This document shows positions 34,417 through 44,990 of a DNA stretch of 64,000 bases, piece by piece; positions within the stretch are counted from its first letter, which is position 1; every line of letters starts with the position of its first letter. Position numbers and translations under genes: made by a program. The stretch is from the NCBI RefSeq assembly GCF_030272615.1, contig NC_081407.1:137088897-137152896 (forward strand), read 5' to 3'. The notes under the pieces were generated by a model. It had not been told where the DNA came from. It saw only the letters and a program-made list of their open reading frames with translations, and searched no databases. Origin of the DNA: Cryptomeria japonica. Lineage: Eukaryota; Streptophyta; Pinopsida; Cupressales; Cupressaceae.

Positions 34417-35364
34417 CTATCCTATCGGTGAAGCATCACTCTGTCCTGCCGATGGAGTATTGACTGGTTCTACTGGTGGAGGGGTATTCCCAATATTTAT
34501 ATAAGCTTTTCTAATCCATTGTTTTGAGAATTCTTTCTTAACCTCTTCAAATTTTTCTTTACCTTTCAAGCTAGAACTTTTGTTGTCTACCAGTGATCTT
34601 TTACTTCTACAAAATTTAGCAATGTGCCCAATCTTGTTACATGCATAACAAGTTACATTATTCTTCTGAATAGCTTTCCCATAACCTATGTCGATTTGTG
34701 TTCTGCATTGATTAGATAGATGTCCAAATCTTCCACAAACATAACATCTCACATTCCTTCTGCAATTTTTAGAGCTGTGACCAACTTTGTTGCATTTTGA
34801 ACATTGACCGGTGGGTGTGTTGATAGTCTGATAATTTCTAGATCTACATTCATTTGCTCTATGACCATACTTATTATAGTTAAAGCATTTTCCATTGAAT
34901 TTATAAGCATTAGGTTGTCTTACCAGTTTGTTGTGATCCTAAGTATTTGTAGTACTGGAGCTTTCACCAACTTCAAAGCCAATTCCAGAAGTGTCACCTT
35001 TAGGTTTTTTATTCTTCAGCAAGGTGCCAAGTTCCTCTGAGCTTTTCTTGAATTTTTCTTTATGTTGATTTGCAGTTTCTAGTTCTCTTTCTAAGACTTC
35101 TTTCTATCTCATTAGTTCATTTGAGTCATTCTAAGTGTGCATCAGATCTATCTTCAACATGTCATTTTTATAGCTAAGTCTTATGTTCTCATTTGCTGCA
35201 TCACATAGTCTTCTGGTCAATTCTTCTTCATTCTTCTTCCTATCCTCAATCTCTTTACAAAATCTCATAGTCATATCCTGCAGCTCATTCTTTGTTGTCA
35301 TGTTCTCTTGTTCCAGCTTGCTTATCTGATCATTAAGTGATTCCTTTTCATCATTCTCATTTTG
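34417..35364 (-). pseudogene. ORF1 of element H: coiled-coil gag with four zinc knuckles
   Basis: One frame on the - strand, broken by a few stops (for example at 35131). The start is missing because a deletion joins it to the LTR. A coiled coil (ISKLEQENMTTKNELQD and on) is followed by a spacer and four knuckles: CFNYNKYGHRANEC (second Cys changed to Tyr), CSKCNKVGHSSKNC, CYVCGRFGHLSNQC and CYACNKIGHIAKFC, the last three intact. It ends near KKEFSKQWIRK. The knuckles suggest RNA binding and packaging; the coiled coil suggests assembly. Confidence 0.8.
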
Positions 35365-35675
35365 CATACATTACTTTCTTCCCTTCCTTACTCATTTTAA
35401 AATGTCTACAATGATCTCTTTTATATACAAGAGTCATTTTACAATATGCCAAGTTGGCTTACAAATTTTTACAATAATAAACAAAATATAATATAACAAA
35501 ATCTTGTCGACCTCTGTGCCGGTAAACTTCCTTTCTCTATGTCGATGATGGTGTCTTGAGTGTCGGTGTAGAGTGTGATCTGTTGATGCCGGTGCCATAG
35601 GATTTATAAGGTTGCCATTAATGACAAAACCTTCAATCACATACAATGTCTCATTGGAGTGTGCATATGCCAACA
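35365..35675 (-). mobile_element. Element H 5' LTR, truncated
   Basis: Only the outer 311 bases remain. They match 30382-30708. The inner part of the LTR, the primer site and the start of ORF1 are gone; the break is at CATACATTAC (35365). Confidence 0.88.
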
Positions 35676-36341
35676 GGATAAATATCTTTTGAAGCTTGGT
35701 TTTACTAAGGGCAGTGCTGACAATAATTTACATTATAAGATCACTGATGATGATATATTGATTATTGAAGTATTTTTTGATGACATTATTTTTGGAAGTG
35801 AAGATAAGTTATGCATAGAATTTTCTAAGAATATGGAGAAATAATTTGAGATGTCTATGATTGGTGAGATAGAAAATTTCTTAGGTTTGCAAATTACTCA
35901 GACTGACAAAGGTATTTTCATCTGTCGAACAAAATATGCTAAGGAATTGTTGAAGAAATTTGGTATGGGAGATTCTAAACTGGTAAGTACTCCTATGGTT
36001 ACAAGTGAGAAATTGACAAGAAAAGATGTTTTTGCACCGGTAAATCCTACAAGATACAAATCTATGATTGGAGGTCTACTTTATTTGACTCAGACTAGGC
36101 CTGACATTATGAATGTTGTTTGTATTGTTTCAAGATTTCAGAGTGATCCTAGAGAAAATCATGAGATGGCGGTGAAAAGGATTTTTAGATACTTGCAAGG
36201 TACATCAGAATATGGTTTGTGGTACCCTAAGGATGATAACTTTACTTTATGTGCATATGCAAATGTTGATTGGGATGGAAATGTTGATGACCGGAAAAGC
36301 ACTTCTGGTGGAGCTTTCTTTCTTGGAAAGAAGTTGGTTTC
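35676..36341 (+). pseudogene. Copia A reverse transcriptase end and RNase H start
   Basis: The frame of A resumes with KYLLKLGFTKGSADNN. The catalytic box reads FFDDIIFGS, so the second residue of the usual Y/F-V-D-D is Phe; both Asp remain. One TAA near 35842 breaks it. SKLVSTPMV, YKSMIGGLLYLTQTRPDI and RIFRYLQGT follow, then the RNase H start DWDGNVDDRKSTSGG. The solo LTR I cuts it at 36342. Confidence 0.88.
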
Positions 36342-37965
36342 TGATAACTCAATGATGAACCACTAGTACCAAACCAGTACTGAGAGGGGGGGTGAATCAG
36401 TACAGACACAAATATGCCCAAAAGTCGGTTTGACAGCAAACACTCACAATGACTAATAAATAGAGATACCAGTAAAACAGAGTGCAACCGGAAGCATCCA
36501 GTATAGCTCAATCAGTCATTAACTGGTCACTCACTAAGATTTTCTCTTAGCTCAATACCACATTATCATAATATTCACATGCATGAACTAGTAGAATTTA
36601 CCATCAAATCTTCACAACAGTGAGTTCAATATGTTTTATAGATAGGCATAAAACATAGAAACTTTCATGTGCATAATAGATAAAACAAACCATCACAAGA
36701 CAAAAGCATTTCACATGACACACATATTTTTCACATGGAAACCCAACTGGGAAAAACCACGGTGGGGATGAATACCCACAAGCTGCTTTTTGAACTCTTT
36801 AGAATTCCTCTCTATTAGGAGCCTTATCCGGTTAAGAACATTACAATAGGTTCTGGTAGGAACCGATCCTGTTAGGGATCACCCGATTAAGGGATACCCG
36901 GTTAAGGGTTAAACCCGGTAGGGTCACCTTGTTAGAGGACTTTAAGAACTCAATAGCTGAAAGGATCTCCTAAGCTTTTCTAGCTTCTCAGAACTCATTA
37001 GCTTTGAGTTACCTAGTTAAGGGATTTACAACAAGCCGGTTAAGACCACATGATTTAAGGGATTTTGAATCAAGCCAGTTAAGGCTACCCTGTTAGGGGA
37101 TTTTACAACTGTTGAAGTGGTTAAAGATCAACAGGTATTACAATGATCTGTTAACAACACTTAATACTAATGCAGATCTATTTAGGATCCTCTTTTCCTT
37201 CTGCACATACACTTTGCAGGTATCTCTTCTCTCCTATGGTCTGGCAAGAATCTTGTATCACTTTCGTTGGATACACACTCACAACTTTTGCCAGCAACTT
37301 CAGACAGAAACCTAACATCGACCTTATAGGGAACATACAGGTCGGTAGCAAAAACCTTAAACCCTAAACTGTTAGGTTGAGCAATTCAAACGGTTCGATC
37401 CTGACCGTTGAAACATACTGCATTAAATGCACCAGTCTTGAGTTGATCTCAAGACATTCTTCATCGTCCATTATCCACCATTTTCATGGCGGCTAATAAC
37501 CCATCACGCGTTATCACCATTTGACAGACTTCACACATTCCCGAGGTAGATAGGAATAGTCTTCTTTATGCAAGATCCTTCACACACAAAGAGCTTACGT
37601 GGCAACACAATCTATCCTCCATCATACTGCTAACTCATCACACAAAGATCACCGATTGAGTCACATAGACTTGAGATACTCCAACCGGAAACCCCGAAGT
37701 GGAAGCTTCCTTACCAACCGGTAGTCATACAGTGTTTCCATGTGCTGGTTCCCATAATTGCATGCTGGTTCACTTTGAACAAATGTGTCGCTTCACTTTG
37801 GCATATACCAGTACCTCTTTCTTCACTTATCTCATGTGCCAGTTCACACTATGTCTCATATTGACATCAATGACAACATACAATATCATTATGTCTTCAT
37901 GCCAGTTTACACAAGGCTCATGCCGGTTCACATAATGCTCATGTCGGTTCACATAATGCCAACAG
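36342..37965 (-). mobile_element. Solo LTR I
   Basis: 1,624 bases between GTTTC duplications (36337-36341 and 37966-37970) inside RNase H of A. On the - strand it starts TGTTGGCATTATG and ends with the C-rich block and TTATCA. No internal region remains. It contains many GGTTAAGG words (36830-37085) and, at its start, repeats of CGGTTCACATAATGCTCATG (37890-37960). Confidence 0.88.
36825..37085. repeat. CCGGTTAAGGG word cluster in LTR I
   Basis: Words such as CCGGTTAAG, CCTGTTAGGG and CCCGATTAAGGG recur at irregular 15-40 base spacing. The same kind of cluster is found in the LTRs of F (54845-54985) and G (58815-58990). Confidence 0.6.
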
Positions 37966-38354
37966 TTTCATGGATCAGCAAGAAACAATCATGTACTTCT
38001 TTATCTACTATTGAAGCTGAGTATGTTGTTGCTGCTACTAACTGTACACAAGTTCTATGGAAGAAACAAATGTTGAAGGATATAAAGGTGGATTGTGATG
38101 CACCAGTAGTTATTCGTTGCGACAACTCTATTGCTATTGATATATCAAAGAATATGGTATTTCATTCTAAAATAAAGCACATATCTATCAAGTATAACTT
38201 TTTGAAGGAAAAGGTGGAAGCAAATGAAGTTAGACTAGTTTATGTGAACACTAAAGAGAAGATTCCAGATATTTTCACTAAACCTTTGCCCAAGGAATCA
38301 TTTGAGTACCTGAGAGATAGATTGGGAGTTTCTGCCCCTCCAGTAGAGACTTGA
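37966..38354 (+). pseudogene. Copia A RNase H end
   Basis: After the solo LTR the RNase H of A continues SWISKKQSCTSLSTIEAEYV, then VIRCDNSIAIDISKN with an active-site Asp, HISIKYNFLKEKV and the terminal DIFTKPLPKESFEYLRDRLG. It is open to its TGA at 38352-38354. Confidence 0.9.
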
Positions 38355-38733
38355 TTGATGCGGTTTGGCATCAGTCTGGCATGCATTATCAAAGATACTA
38401 TTCATTCTAGCATTGATGTGGGATGCTACTTCTCAGGGGGAATAGTTAGCTTTGTGATTCAGTGGTTTATGTTCTTGCTTTGATATTTTTGTCAGATTTA
38501 TGGCATTGATGTAAAAGGGGGAAAGATATTGATGTGAAAAAGACAAAGGAAGAAAAAGAAAAGTCATAGGGGGAGAGATATGAATAAGAAAAGTCAAGGG
38601 AAAGAGATATTAATATTCAGAGCTATATGTGGAGATTGCTGGCTATCTTCCATTGGGGGAGACTTGTTTGGCATTTCTTGGTACTTAGATGTTTTTCACA
38701 TCTAGTGTTGCCATCAATGCCAAAGGGGGAGAT
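38355..38733 (+). other. Copia A 3' leader and polypurine tract
   Basis: No gene. Two GGGGGA-rich stretches occur (about 38515 and 38570) before the tract CAAAGGGGGAGAT (38721-38733). TGTTGCCATCAATG (38706-38719) pairs with CATTGATGCCAACA (38781-38794) in the LTR. Confidence 0.7.
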
Positions 38734-38940
38734 TGTTGGCCATTTGGTGGAATTGATTATGTGTTGCATTGATGTTTTGTCATTGATGCCAACACTAGCT
38801 ATTTGGATGCTTTACCGACACCCTTCTAATCTTGGTAGGTTGAGTGGTTTCTGGTTGATTTAGATCTAGCATGATCTAGTAGGCTCTGGTATAGTTTGGT
38901 GATGGAATTGGCTTGTTCATGATACTCATGCTCATATTTG
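38734..38940 (+). mobile_element. Copia A 3' LTR, cut by element C
   Basis: The first 207 bases match 8690-8900 apart from scattered changes. The match ends at ATATTTG, where element C begins. Confidence 0.9.
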
Positions 38941-40069
38941 TATTGGCATTATGATGCATTTTGTATGACCGATGAAATGGTTGTCATTGTTGGCAACATC
39001 ATCTTCTAGTCTCCACAATCCATCGGTAAAGGAGTAAAGGGTAACCAGTGAAGAACAAGAGTCCTTATTCATATCAGCAATGAGTAGACCAGTATATAGA
39101 GGTTAACTGGCTAAGAAGTGAGTAGACCGATATACATGAGGTAACCGGTTAAGCATAATTGGACCGGTACATAGGCAACAACTGACAATAAAGGAGTCTC
39201 AATTGACAGACCCAGATAACATCCAGTTGAACCGACAGTCTTCTCTTTTCAACCAGTGAACTTATCGGCATGAACAACTATCTTAACTGATATTCCCAGA
39301 ATGAATTTTGGAGAGTAATTTAAGGCACGATAACAGAATTTTGAATCTGATTTTTGGAGGGAAAGTTGGTACCAGAACTAAAGGCTAATATATTCACATA
39401 ATTCATTCTGATTATTGTCAATGTGAAAAAGATTTGTGTGAATGAAAATAGGGGGAGAATAATAGAGTGCAATAGATAGAGGTATGAATCAATGAAGCAG
39501 AAACTGATCAGAAGAACAAAGCATGCAAACTGGATCTATGAGACAGAGGTAGTGTCATTAAAAAGATCAATCATCTTTGTTTCCTTCTAACAATTGCAAC
39601 ATTGTAAATCCTTTAACAGGGTGAACCTTAACCGATTCTTTATGTAAAAACTCTTAACTGAGTCACTTCAGATATGAAGTTGTAAAATCCTCTAGTAAGG
39701 TGAACTTTAACAGGTTCTAAGGTATTCTTTACCGAATACTAGTCACTTCTAATAGGGTGATGCTCTCAGAAAAAGAACTGGTTGTAAGCTCTTAACAAAA
39801 CACTCTTTTTCACTGCAGTAAAAGAGATTGTGGGTTATCCCCACCATGGTTTTATCCCTCTAACCAAGGGTTTCCACGTATAATTACTAGTGTTATGTGA
39901 TGCTTATTTGTGTGTGCAAATATCTTTTATTTGATGTTATCTGATTTCATGATTTATGTAATGTTTAAGTAGATTTGGAAGGATAGTTGCAGACCGGTCA
40001 GTTTGAGTATTTGAATTGTGTATAATTTGTTGTGACTGATTCACCCCCCCTCTCATTCACCAGTTAATA
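38941..40069 (+). mobile_element. Element C 5' LTR
   Basis: It starts TATTGGCATTATG, likely from TGTTGG by one change, and ends close to the primer site. It has the CCCCACCATGGTTTTATCCC module (39839-39858) and the C-rich GATTCACCCCCCCTCTC end (40039-40055). Words such as CCTTAACCG and CTTTAACAGG recur near 39600-39740. The exact right border is uncertain by a few bases. Confidence 0.75.
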
Positions 40070-40082
40070 TGTTATCAAAGCC
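40070..40082 (+). promoter_or_regulatory. Primer binding site of C
   Basis: TGTTATCAAAGCC differs at two places from TGGTATCAGAGCC, the initiator methionine tRNA site. Confidence 0.7.
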
Positions 40083-40124
40083 TTGGTCCTCTGAAGAAAA
40101 GCTTGACATCTTGAGGAAAAGATC

Positions 40125-41513
40125 ATGGAGGAATACCGGTATCAGAAGAAAATTAATTAGGCTAATGAAATTATTGCTCAACTGAAAGAGAGACTGAGAA
40201 AATCACTTGCTAAAAGAAAGGAACTAGCTCTACAACTAAATGAGAGTCAGGATATCATAGATCAACTCTTTGAACATAGTGAATCTGAAGAAGCTAAAGA
40301 AGCAGTCTCAAAACTCATGGAAAAGAACAAGAAGATGACTAAAGAAATAACATTTCTAAAAAGAGAACATGAAACTCAGGCCTTGAGAATGACTGAAATA
40401 CTAGAAGCTAGCAGAAATGCAGAAGAAAGAAAAAGAGATGCAGAAGAAGCTTTGTCAAAAGCTAAAAAAGCCAAAAGGCTTGCAAAAGAAGCCTTGAGAG
40501 AAAATGATACAATCATCATTGAAAAAGATGAAGATATATGAATTCTCACTCAGGAGAATGAATACATACATGAGAATCTACATGACAACACAAAGGAAAA
40601 GGAGAAGATGATGAAAGAGATTGAACAACTCAAAAATGAGTTGAAAACTACAAATGAGAGAAATGAAAAGCTGAGAAAATTTAATGAAAGCTCTGAGAAG
40701 ATAGATGAACAATTAAAAGCTCAGAGGAGAACAAAGGAGACAACCAATCTTGGTTACTCCGGGATAGGTCCTATGGAAACTAGAGAATCATCTAAATCCA
40801 AAAGGATGAAGGATGATGAAAGGAACCATTTAGGAATGAAAGGTATGAAGTTTTCTAAATCTTCTTGCAATTATTGTGGTAAACCAGGTCATAAGTCGGA
40901 TGTCTATCGAAATCAACCGGTTATTCAAAATAAGTCTTTCACCTTTGATGGTTATTGCCATAATTGTTACAAGTATGATCACACTGCTTATGAGTGTAGA
41001 TCTTGATCTAGCAGCATGTCAAATAGAAGAAGCTTTAATGGATATTGCCTTACATGCAATAAATATGGACACAAAGATGAAGAGTGCATGTTCAAGTCAA
41101 ATGTATCAAGATCACCATTCAAAATGATTATCCCTAATAAAAGGAGTACTCAGTTCAATGCCACCTATTCCACTTGTGGTAATTTTGGTCATGGTGCAGC
41201 AAATTGTAGAATGAGAATGGGTAAGAGAAATAATGCAGGACCATGGAGGACAACTTGTATGGAATGTTTCAATTTCCATAAGATAGGTCACTTAGCCAGA
41301 GAATGTAGGAACAAATCCTATAACCACTCTGAAGACAGGAACCAGTTTGGCAAGAAGAAAGGGAAAAATGACCTGAAAGGAAAGAAGACAATTGAAGAAG
41401 TGAGGAATGAAATGAAAAAGACATGGATTAAGAAGGAAGAAAGAAAAGAAGGAGAAAGTCATTCTGTAACTAAGTCATCATCCATCTATGATGATAGTTC
41501 CTCTTCAAAATAG
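40125..41513 (+). pseudogene. ORF1 of element C: coiled-coil gag with five zinc knuckles
   Basis: From ATG at 40125 one frame of 463 codons is broken only by TAG (40158), TGA (40539) and TGA (41004). The N-terminal half is a long, highly charged coiled coil (EEALSKAKKAKRLAKEALRE). Five knuckles follow: CNYCGKPGHKSDVY (last Cys lost), CHNCYKYDHTAYEC (Gly to Asp), CLTCNKYGHKDEEC (intact), YSTCGNFGHGAANC (first Cys lost) and CFNFHKIGHLAREC (second Cys lost). The end is KKTWIKKEERK and a Ser-rich tail. It probably formed the particle and bound RNA. No protease follows. Confidence 0.82.
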
Positions 41514-41989
41514 GCATATCGATGCTCAAGGGGAGAACATATGGTAAGATCATTATTGAATCCCCTTGACCAATATGAGGTTATATTTATCTGCATAGTT
41601 TAGATGCATAAAGTTTTTTTAAAGCTCTTATTTGGTAAATTTTTTGAGGGTTAGTTTAAATATTGTTTATGTACTGATATCAGTAACCATCAACCAGTAA
41701 AAAATAAATTGGTGTACCTTAAGTTGTAAATGGTCAAATTTACACTAACTAGCCGTTGCATTGAAGCACCGATAAATCTTAATGGATAAATGAAATTTCA
41801 ATACATTTCATTTACCTTGCTTTCTTGTGAACATTCTTGAGCTCTCGTGCAACCTAAGATGATCAAAATCTTGCTAGTGCTATTTGTGCGAAGTGATCAA
41901 GAAGAATTATAGTGGTGATTGGAAATCCTAGAGGAGAAGGTATTCTAGGTATTCAAACCTTGTTTTGAATAATTTGTTTGAAGTTCATC
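41514..41989 (+). other. Spacer between ORF1 and ORF2 of C
   Basis: No gene on either strand. It could be a leader for a separate ORF2 message, but no promoter or splice site can be fixed. Confidence 0.5.
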
Positions 41990-43047
41990 ATGGAAGCTTC
42001 TATATCGACTCCTGTATTGGTTGAAGCACTTAAGGAACCACAACCCACATTAAAAATTCATCCTATGAAGGCTAGAGAGATCGACATGACCGGTGCCCTA
42101 TCATTTGTGCCCTTCGGTGTGTTACTGGTTGAAGATATTCACTCCTTCATCCATTGTAAGCTTAAAGAACTTGGAGACAAATATATTTGAAGTGAATTCA
42201 AAGGGTTCTATAATCATGATCTATTGAACGTAGAATATTTGTATATGAAGACCAAGGGTTTGTCAAATGTTGTTGACTTTCCTGATCAATTTCATGTTGA
42301 TTGGGTTAGGTATGTATTAAGCAAAGTGCATGATCAATTTATATGGCTGGAAGTTGAAGCACCGATCAAGATTACAAAGGATGTAATTCAGAGAGTAACA
42401 GGGTTTAGCACAACCAGTGAAGCACTAACCCTAAGAACAATTTCATCCACTGAAGTCACCCAGTTGACTCAATCTCGATGTGATAGGAGAGAAATGATAA
42501 TCGCTCATATTGAGGATGCAGAAGTGAGGTTTTCTTCCGCAGTGCTAGGTTATAGGGTCTATTAATCGATCTGCATGACTAGTGTGTTGAGTAGTAGTGC
42601 TATACATGCAACCTATCAAATCATCAAGGAGGATGCCACATATGATATTTGCAAGATGATCAAAAGTCAATCTCTGGTGAACATGGAGAGAATAAAGAAG
42701 GAAAAAAAGTAATCATTAAAATATGGCTCATTATTGGTATGTATATTTTTTATGTACAAAACTTCTTTCCTGGTAAGGGTAATGTAGTGTGGTCTGAAGA
42801 AAAACCTATCAAGGTTCAGATAGGTGAGATGATTAGGGATTTAGGAGATAGGTTTGGAGAAACAATGTGGGGATATTTTAAAGAATTCCAAACTAGAATG
42901 CACAAAAGAGAGAGAATCCCAACCGGTATAATTCAGAAGTATAAGGACAACATTTGTTTTCTGGTTAACACCGATTGTTGCATCATTCAAGTGGTTCAAA
43001 CTAGAACCTTTTGGATGCCTTCCATGGGTTATGAGGTCAGAGCAGAC
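41990..43047 (+). pseudogene. ORF2 of element C, N-terminal domain, cut by E
   Basis: From ATG at 41990 the N-terminal domain of ORF2 is seen: GVLLVEDIHSFIHCKLKELG, WVRYVLSKVHDQFIWLE, IKITKDVIQRVTGF, EVRFSSAVLGY, YGSLLVC, YKDNICFLV and TFWMPSMGYEV. TGA at 42188, TAA at 42563, another stop near 42711 and a frameshift near 42740 break it. The rest is separated by E and lies outside the window. Unknown protein; same family as in H and G. Confidence 0.75.
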
Positions 43048-44175
43048 TGTTAAGAACCGAGAAGGACAACTGAGAGGGGGGGGGTGAATCAGTTGTGAAC
43101 CAGCTATCAATAAATTATAATCCAAAGCAAATTAATCCAACTTAAAACTTAGTGTTGGTAAACCAAACTTAAATGCCAGTGAGACGGATTAACAATTATA
43201 GCAATATTGATGTAACTTAATGCATGAAAGAGAAAGAGAAACAACATCCACAACACATGACATAAAGATTTTGATGTGGAAACCCTGTAAGGGGATAAAC
43301 CACGGTGGGAAACCTTACCCATAATCAGATGATACTACTGTAGATAGTAAGTCTATACAAATGGGGTCTTCACATGCAGAAAGGCCAACCGCCTAGAGCT
43401 CATTGCTCAATCACAAAATAGGAGTCACACTGACTACAATTGGATGGTTAAATCCAATAACAATATACTGCCTCATAATAGCATCTGCAATGATGGATTC
43501 AGTACCAATTTAAGCTTTGAACATGAGTGCCAAACACCTTCATAACCTTTCCTTCAACCTTCAGATAATGTCTATGTGATTCACACAAGGATTTTCTTCT
43601 TTTTGCTCTTCAATATTCACACATACTCATCATGATCATTATCTTCAATAAGATCTTACAATCATATATACAAAACCTAAGACCTATACATTTGGTCGGC
43701 TCACTAAAGATATTACAATAAAATCAATTGCAAGTAAGTCTTGATGCGATACAATATGTCAGCTCAATACAATATCCAATCAATAAACCATTTCCATAAC
43801 GTGTCGTGCTGATCTGGAATAGATATCATGTACCAATCCATAACCTATACTTATCTGTCAGTAAAGGCAAATATTTCAACCCGATTAGACCAATAAGAAA
43901 AACACCAAATCCAAACATCCAATCCATGTCTTTGACATAACCAAATGATCTCCAAGTTATCACCGTTATCGGTGAACCATATATCCTGCTGGTGAATATA
44001 TACCGGTGACTATGCATAAGCCAATATCCATGCTGGTGAACACAATATGCTGATTCAACAATAAACCAATATAACCATAGTGCCAAATCAACAATGTAGA
44101 CCTCCAAGATGATAAGTGTTAACATCAATGACAAAACCAATGCAACACATGATGAAGTCATCCATAATACCAACA
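43048..44175 (-). mobile_element. Copia E 3' LTR
   Basis: 1,128 bases; the + strand shows TGTTAAGAACC at the left and ATACCAACA at the right. G-rich block at 43073-43083, GGGATAAACCACGGTGGG module at 43292-43309, and a GCCTAGAGCTCATTGCTC stretch shared with D. Confidence 0.88.
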
Positions 44176-44521
44176 ATCTCCCTCTTTGGCATTGATGGAA
44201 ACACTAGATGGAAAAACATCTAAGTGCCAAGAACAGAATGCCAAAAACCAATAAACCAACAATCTCCCAAAGATATATCAATACAAAGTTTGATACAGAA
44301 CCAAAACCAAAAATACATCTCTCCAAAGAGTATATCTCTCCCCCAAGGTATAATGTTTTTCCATAGATATCTCTCCCCCTTTGATATCAAATGCCAAAGC
44401 AGTTAAGAATCAAAACATAATATTCAGCTAACTACTCCCCTTGAGCAGTAGCTCTCCTCCATCAAAGCCGGAAAAAGATTTTTCTATTAGTCCCTGTCGA
44501 TTTGATGTCAATCTTCATCAT
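44176..44521 (-). other. Copia E polypurine tract and 3' leader
   Basis: The tract is CTCCCTCTTT on the + strand (44178-44187). CATTGATGGAAACACT (44190-44205) pairs with AGTGTTAACATCAATG (44115-44130) in the LTR. No gene. Confidence 0.65.
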
Positions 44522-44990
44522 TCAAGTCTCTGTCGGTGGGGAAATTACCCCAAGATGCTCTCTGAGATATTAAAATGTTTCCTTAGGCAAAGACTTTGTA
44601 AAGATATCTTCAATTTTCTCTTTAGTATTCACATAAACCAATCTCACTTCATTTGCTTCAACATTCTCTTTCAAAAAATTGTACTAAATAGAAACAACTT
44701 TTTTTTAGAGTGAAATACCGGATTCTTTGATACATCAATTGCTGCTGAATTATCACAATAAATTATTATCGGTTCTTTGCATTTTACCTTTATATCCTTC
44801 AACATTTGCTTTATCCATAATACCTAAGTACAATTAGTTGTTTCTGCAACATATTCTGATTCTGTTGTAGATAATGATGTACAAGTCTGCTTCTTGCTTA
44901 TCCATGAAATCAATCTTTTGTCAAGAAACAATGTACCGACAGTGGTACTCTTTCAGTCATCTACATCTCCTACCCAATTTGCATCTGTAT
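44522..44990 (-). pseudogene. Copia E RNase H
   Basis: SWISKKQTCTSLSTTESEY, IIYCDNSAAIDVSKNP, HSKKK and IFTKSLPKETF are recognisable; the end is TGA at 44522. Stops include TAG at 44826-44824, in the motif NCT-stop-VLW, where D has the same stop. A frameshift lies near 44680. Confidence 0.8.

Larger units (their letters stand above)
29900..35675 (-). mobile_element. Element H: pol-less LTR retroelement with gag and ORF2
   Basis: 5,776 bases, read on the - strand, flanked by GGATA (29895-29899 and 35676-35680) inside the polymerase of A. The 3' LTR (29900-30708) is complete. The 5' LTR keeps only its first 311 bases (35365-35675). In between lie a polypurine tract, ORF2 (34073-30913) and a zinc-knuckle ORF1 (35364-34417). 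No protease, integrase or polymerase motif is seen on either strand, so it depended on other elements. It belongs with C and G. Confidence 0.85.
8690..38940 (+). mobile_element. Copia element A, interrupted by B, H and I and cut by C
   Basis: The first 240 or so bases of the LTRs at 8690 and 38734 match closely (both start TGTTGGCCATTTGGTGG), which ties the two ends of one element together. Between them the gag, protease, integrase, reverse transcriptase and RNase H pieces occur once each in Copia order. Each piece resumes in phase after an insertion with a five-base duplication: B (TTAAT), H (GGATA), I (GTTTC). With these removed the internal part is about 4.8 kb, usual for Copia. The 3' LTR is cut at 38941 by element C, so its end lies beyond the window. 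Confidence 0.9.
38941..43047 (+). mobile_element. Element C: LTR, gag ORF1 and ORF2, no pol
   Basis: Inserted in the 3' LTR of A. Order: LTR, primer site, ORF1 with five knuckles, spacer, ORF2, which is cut at 43048 by the LTR of E. No pol motif lies between gag and ORF2. It is the + strand relative of H and G. Its right end is outside the window, so its duplication cannot be checked. Confidence 0.8.
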
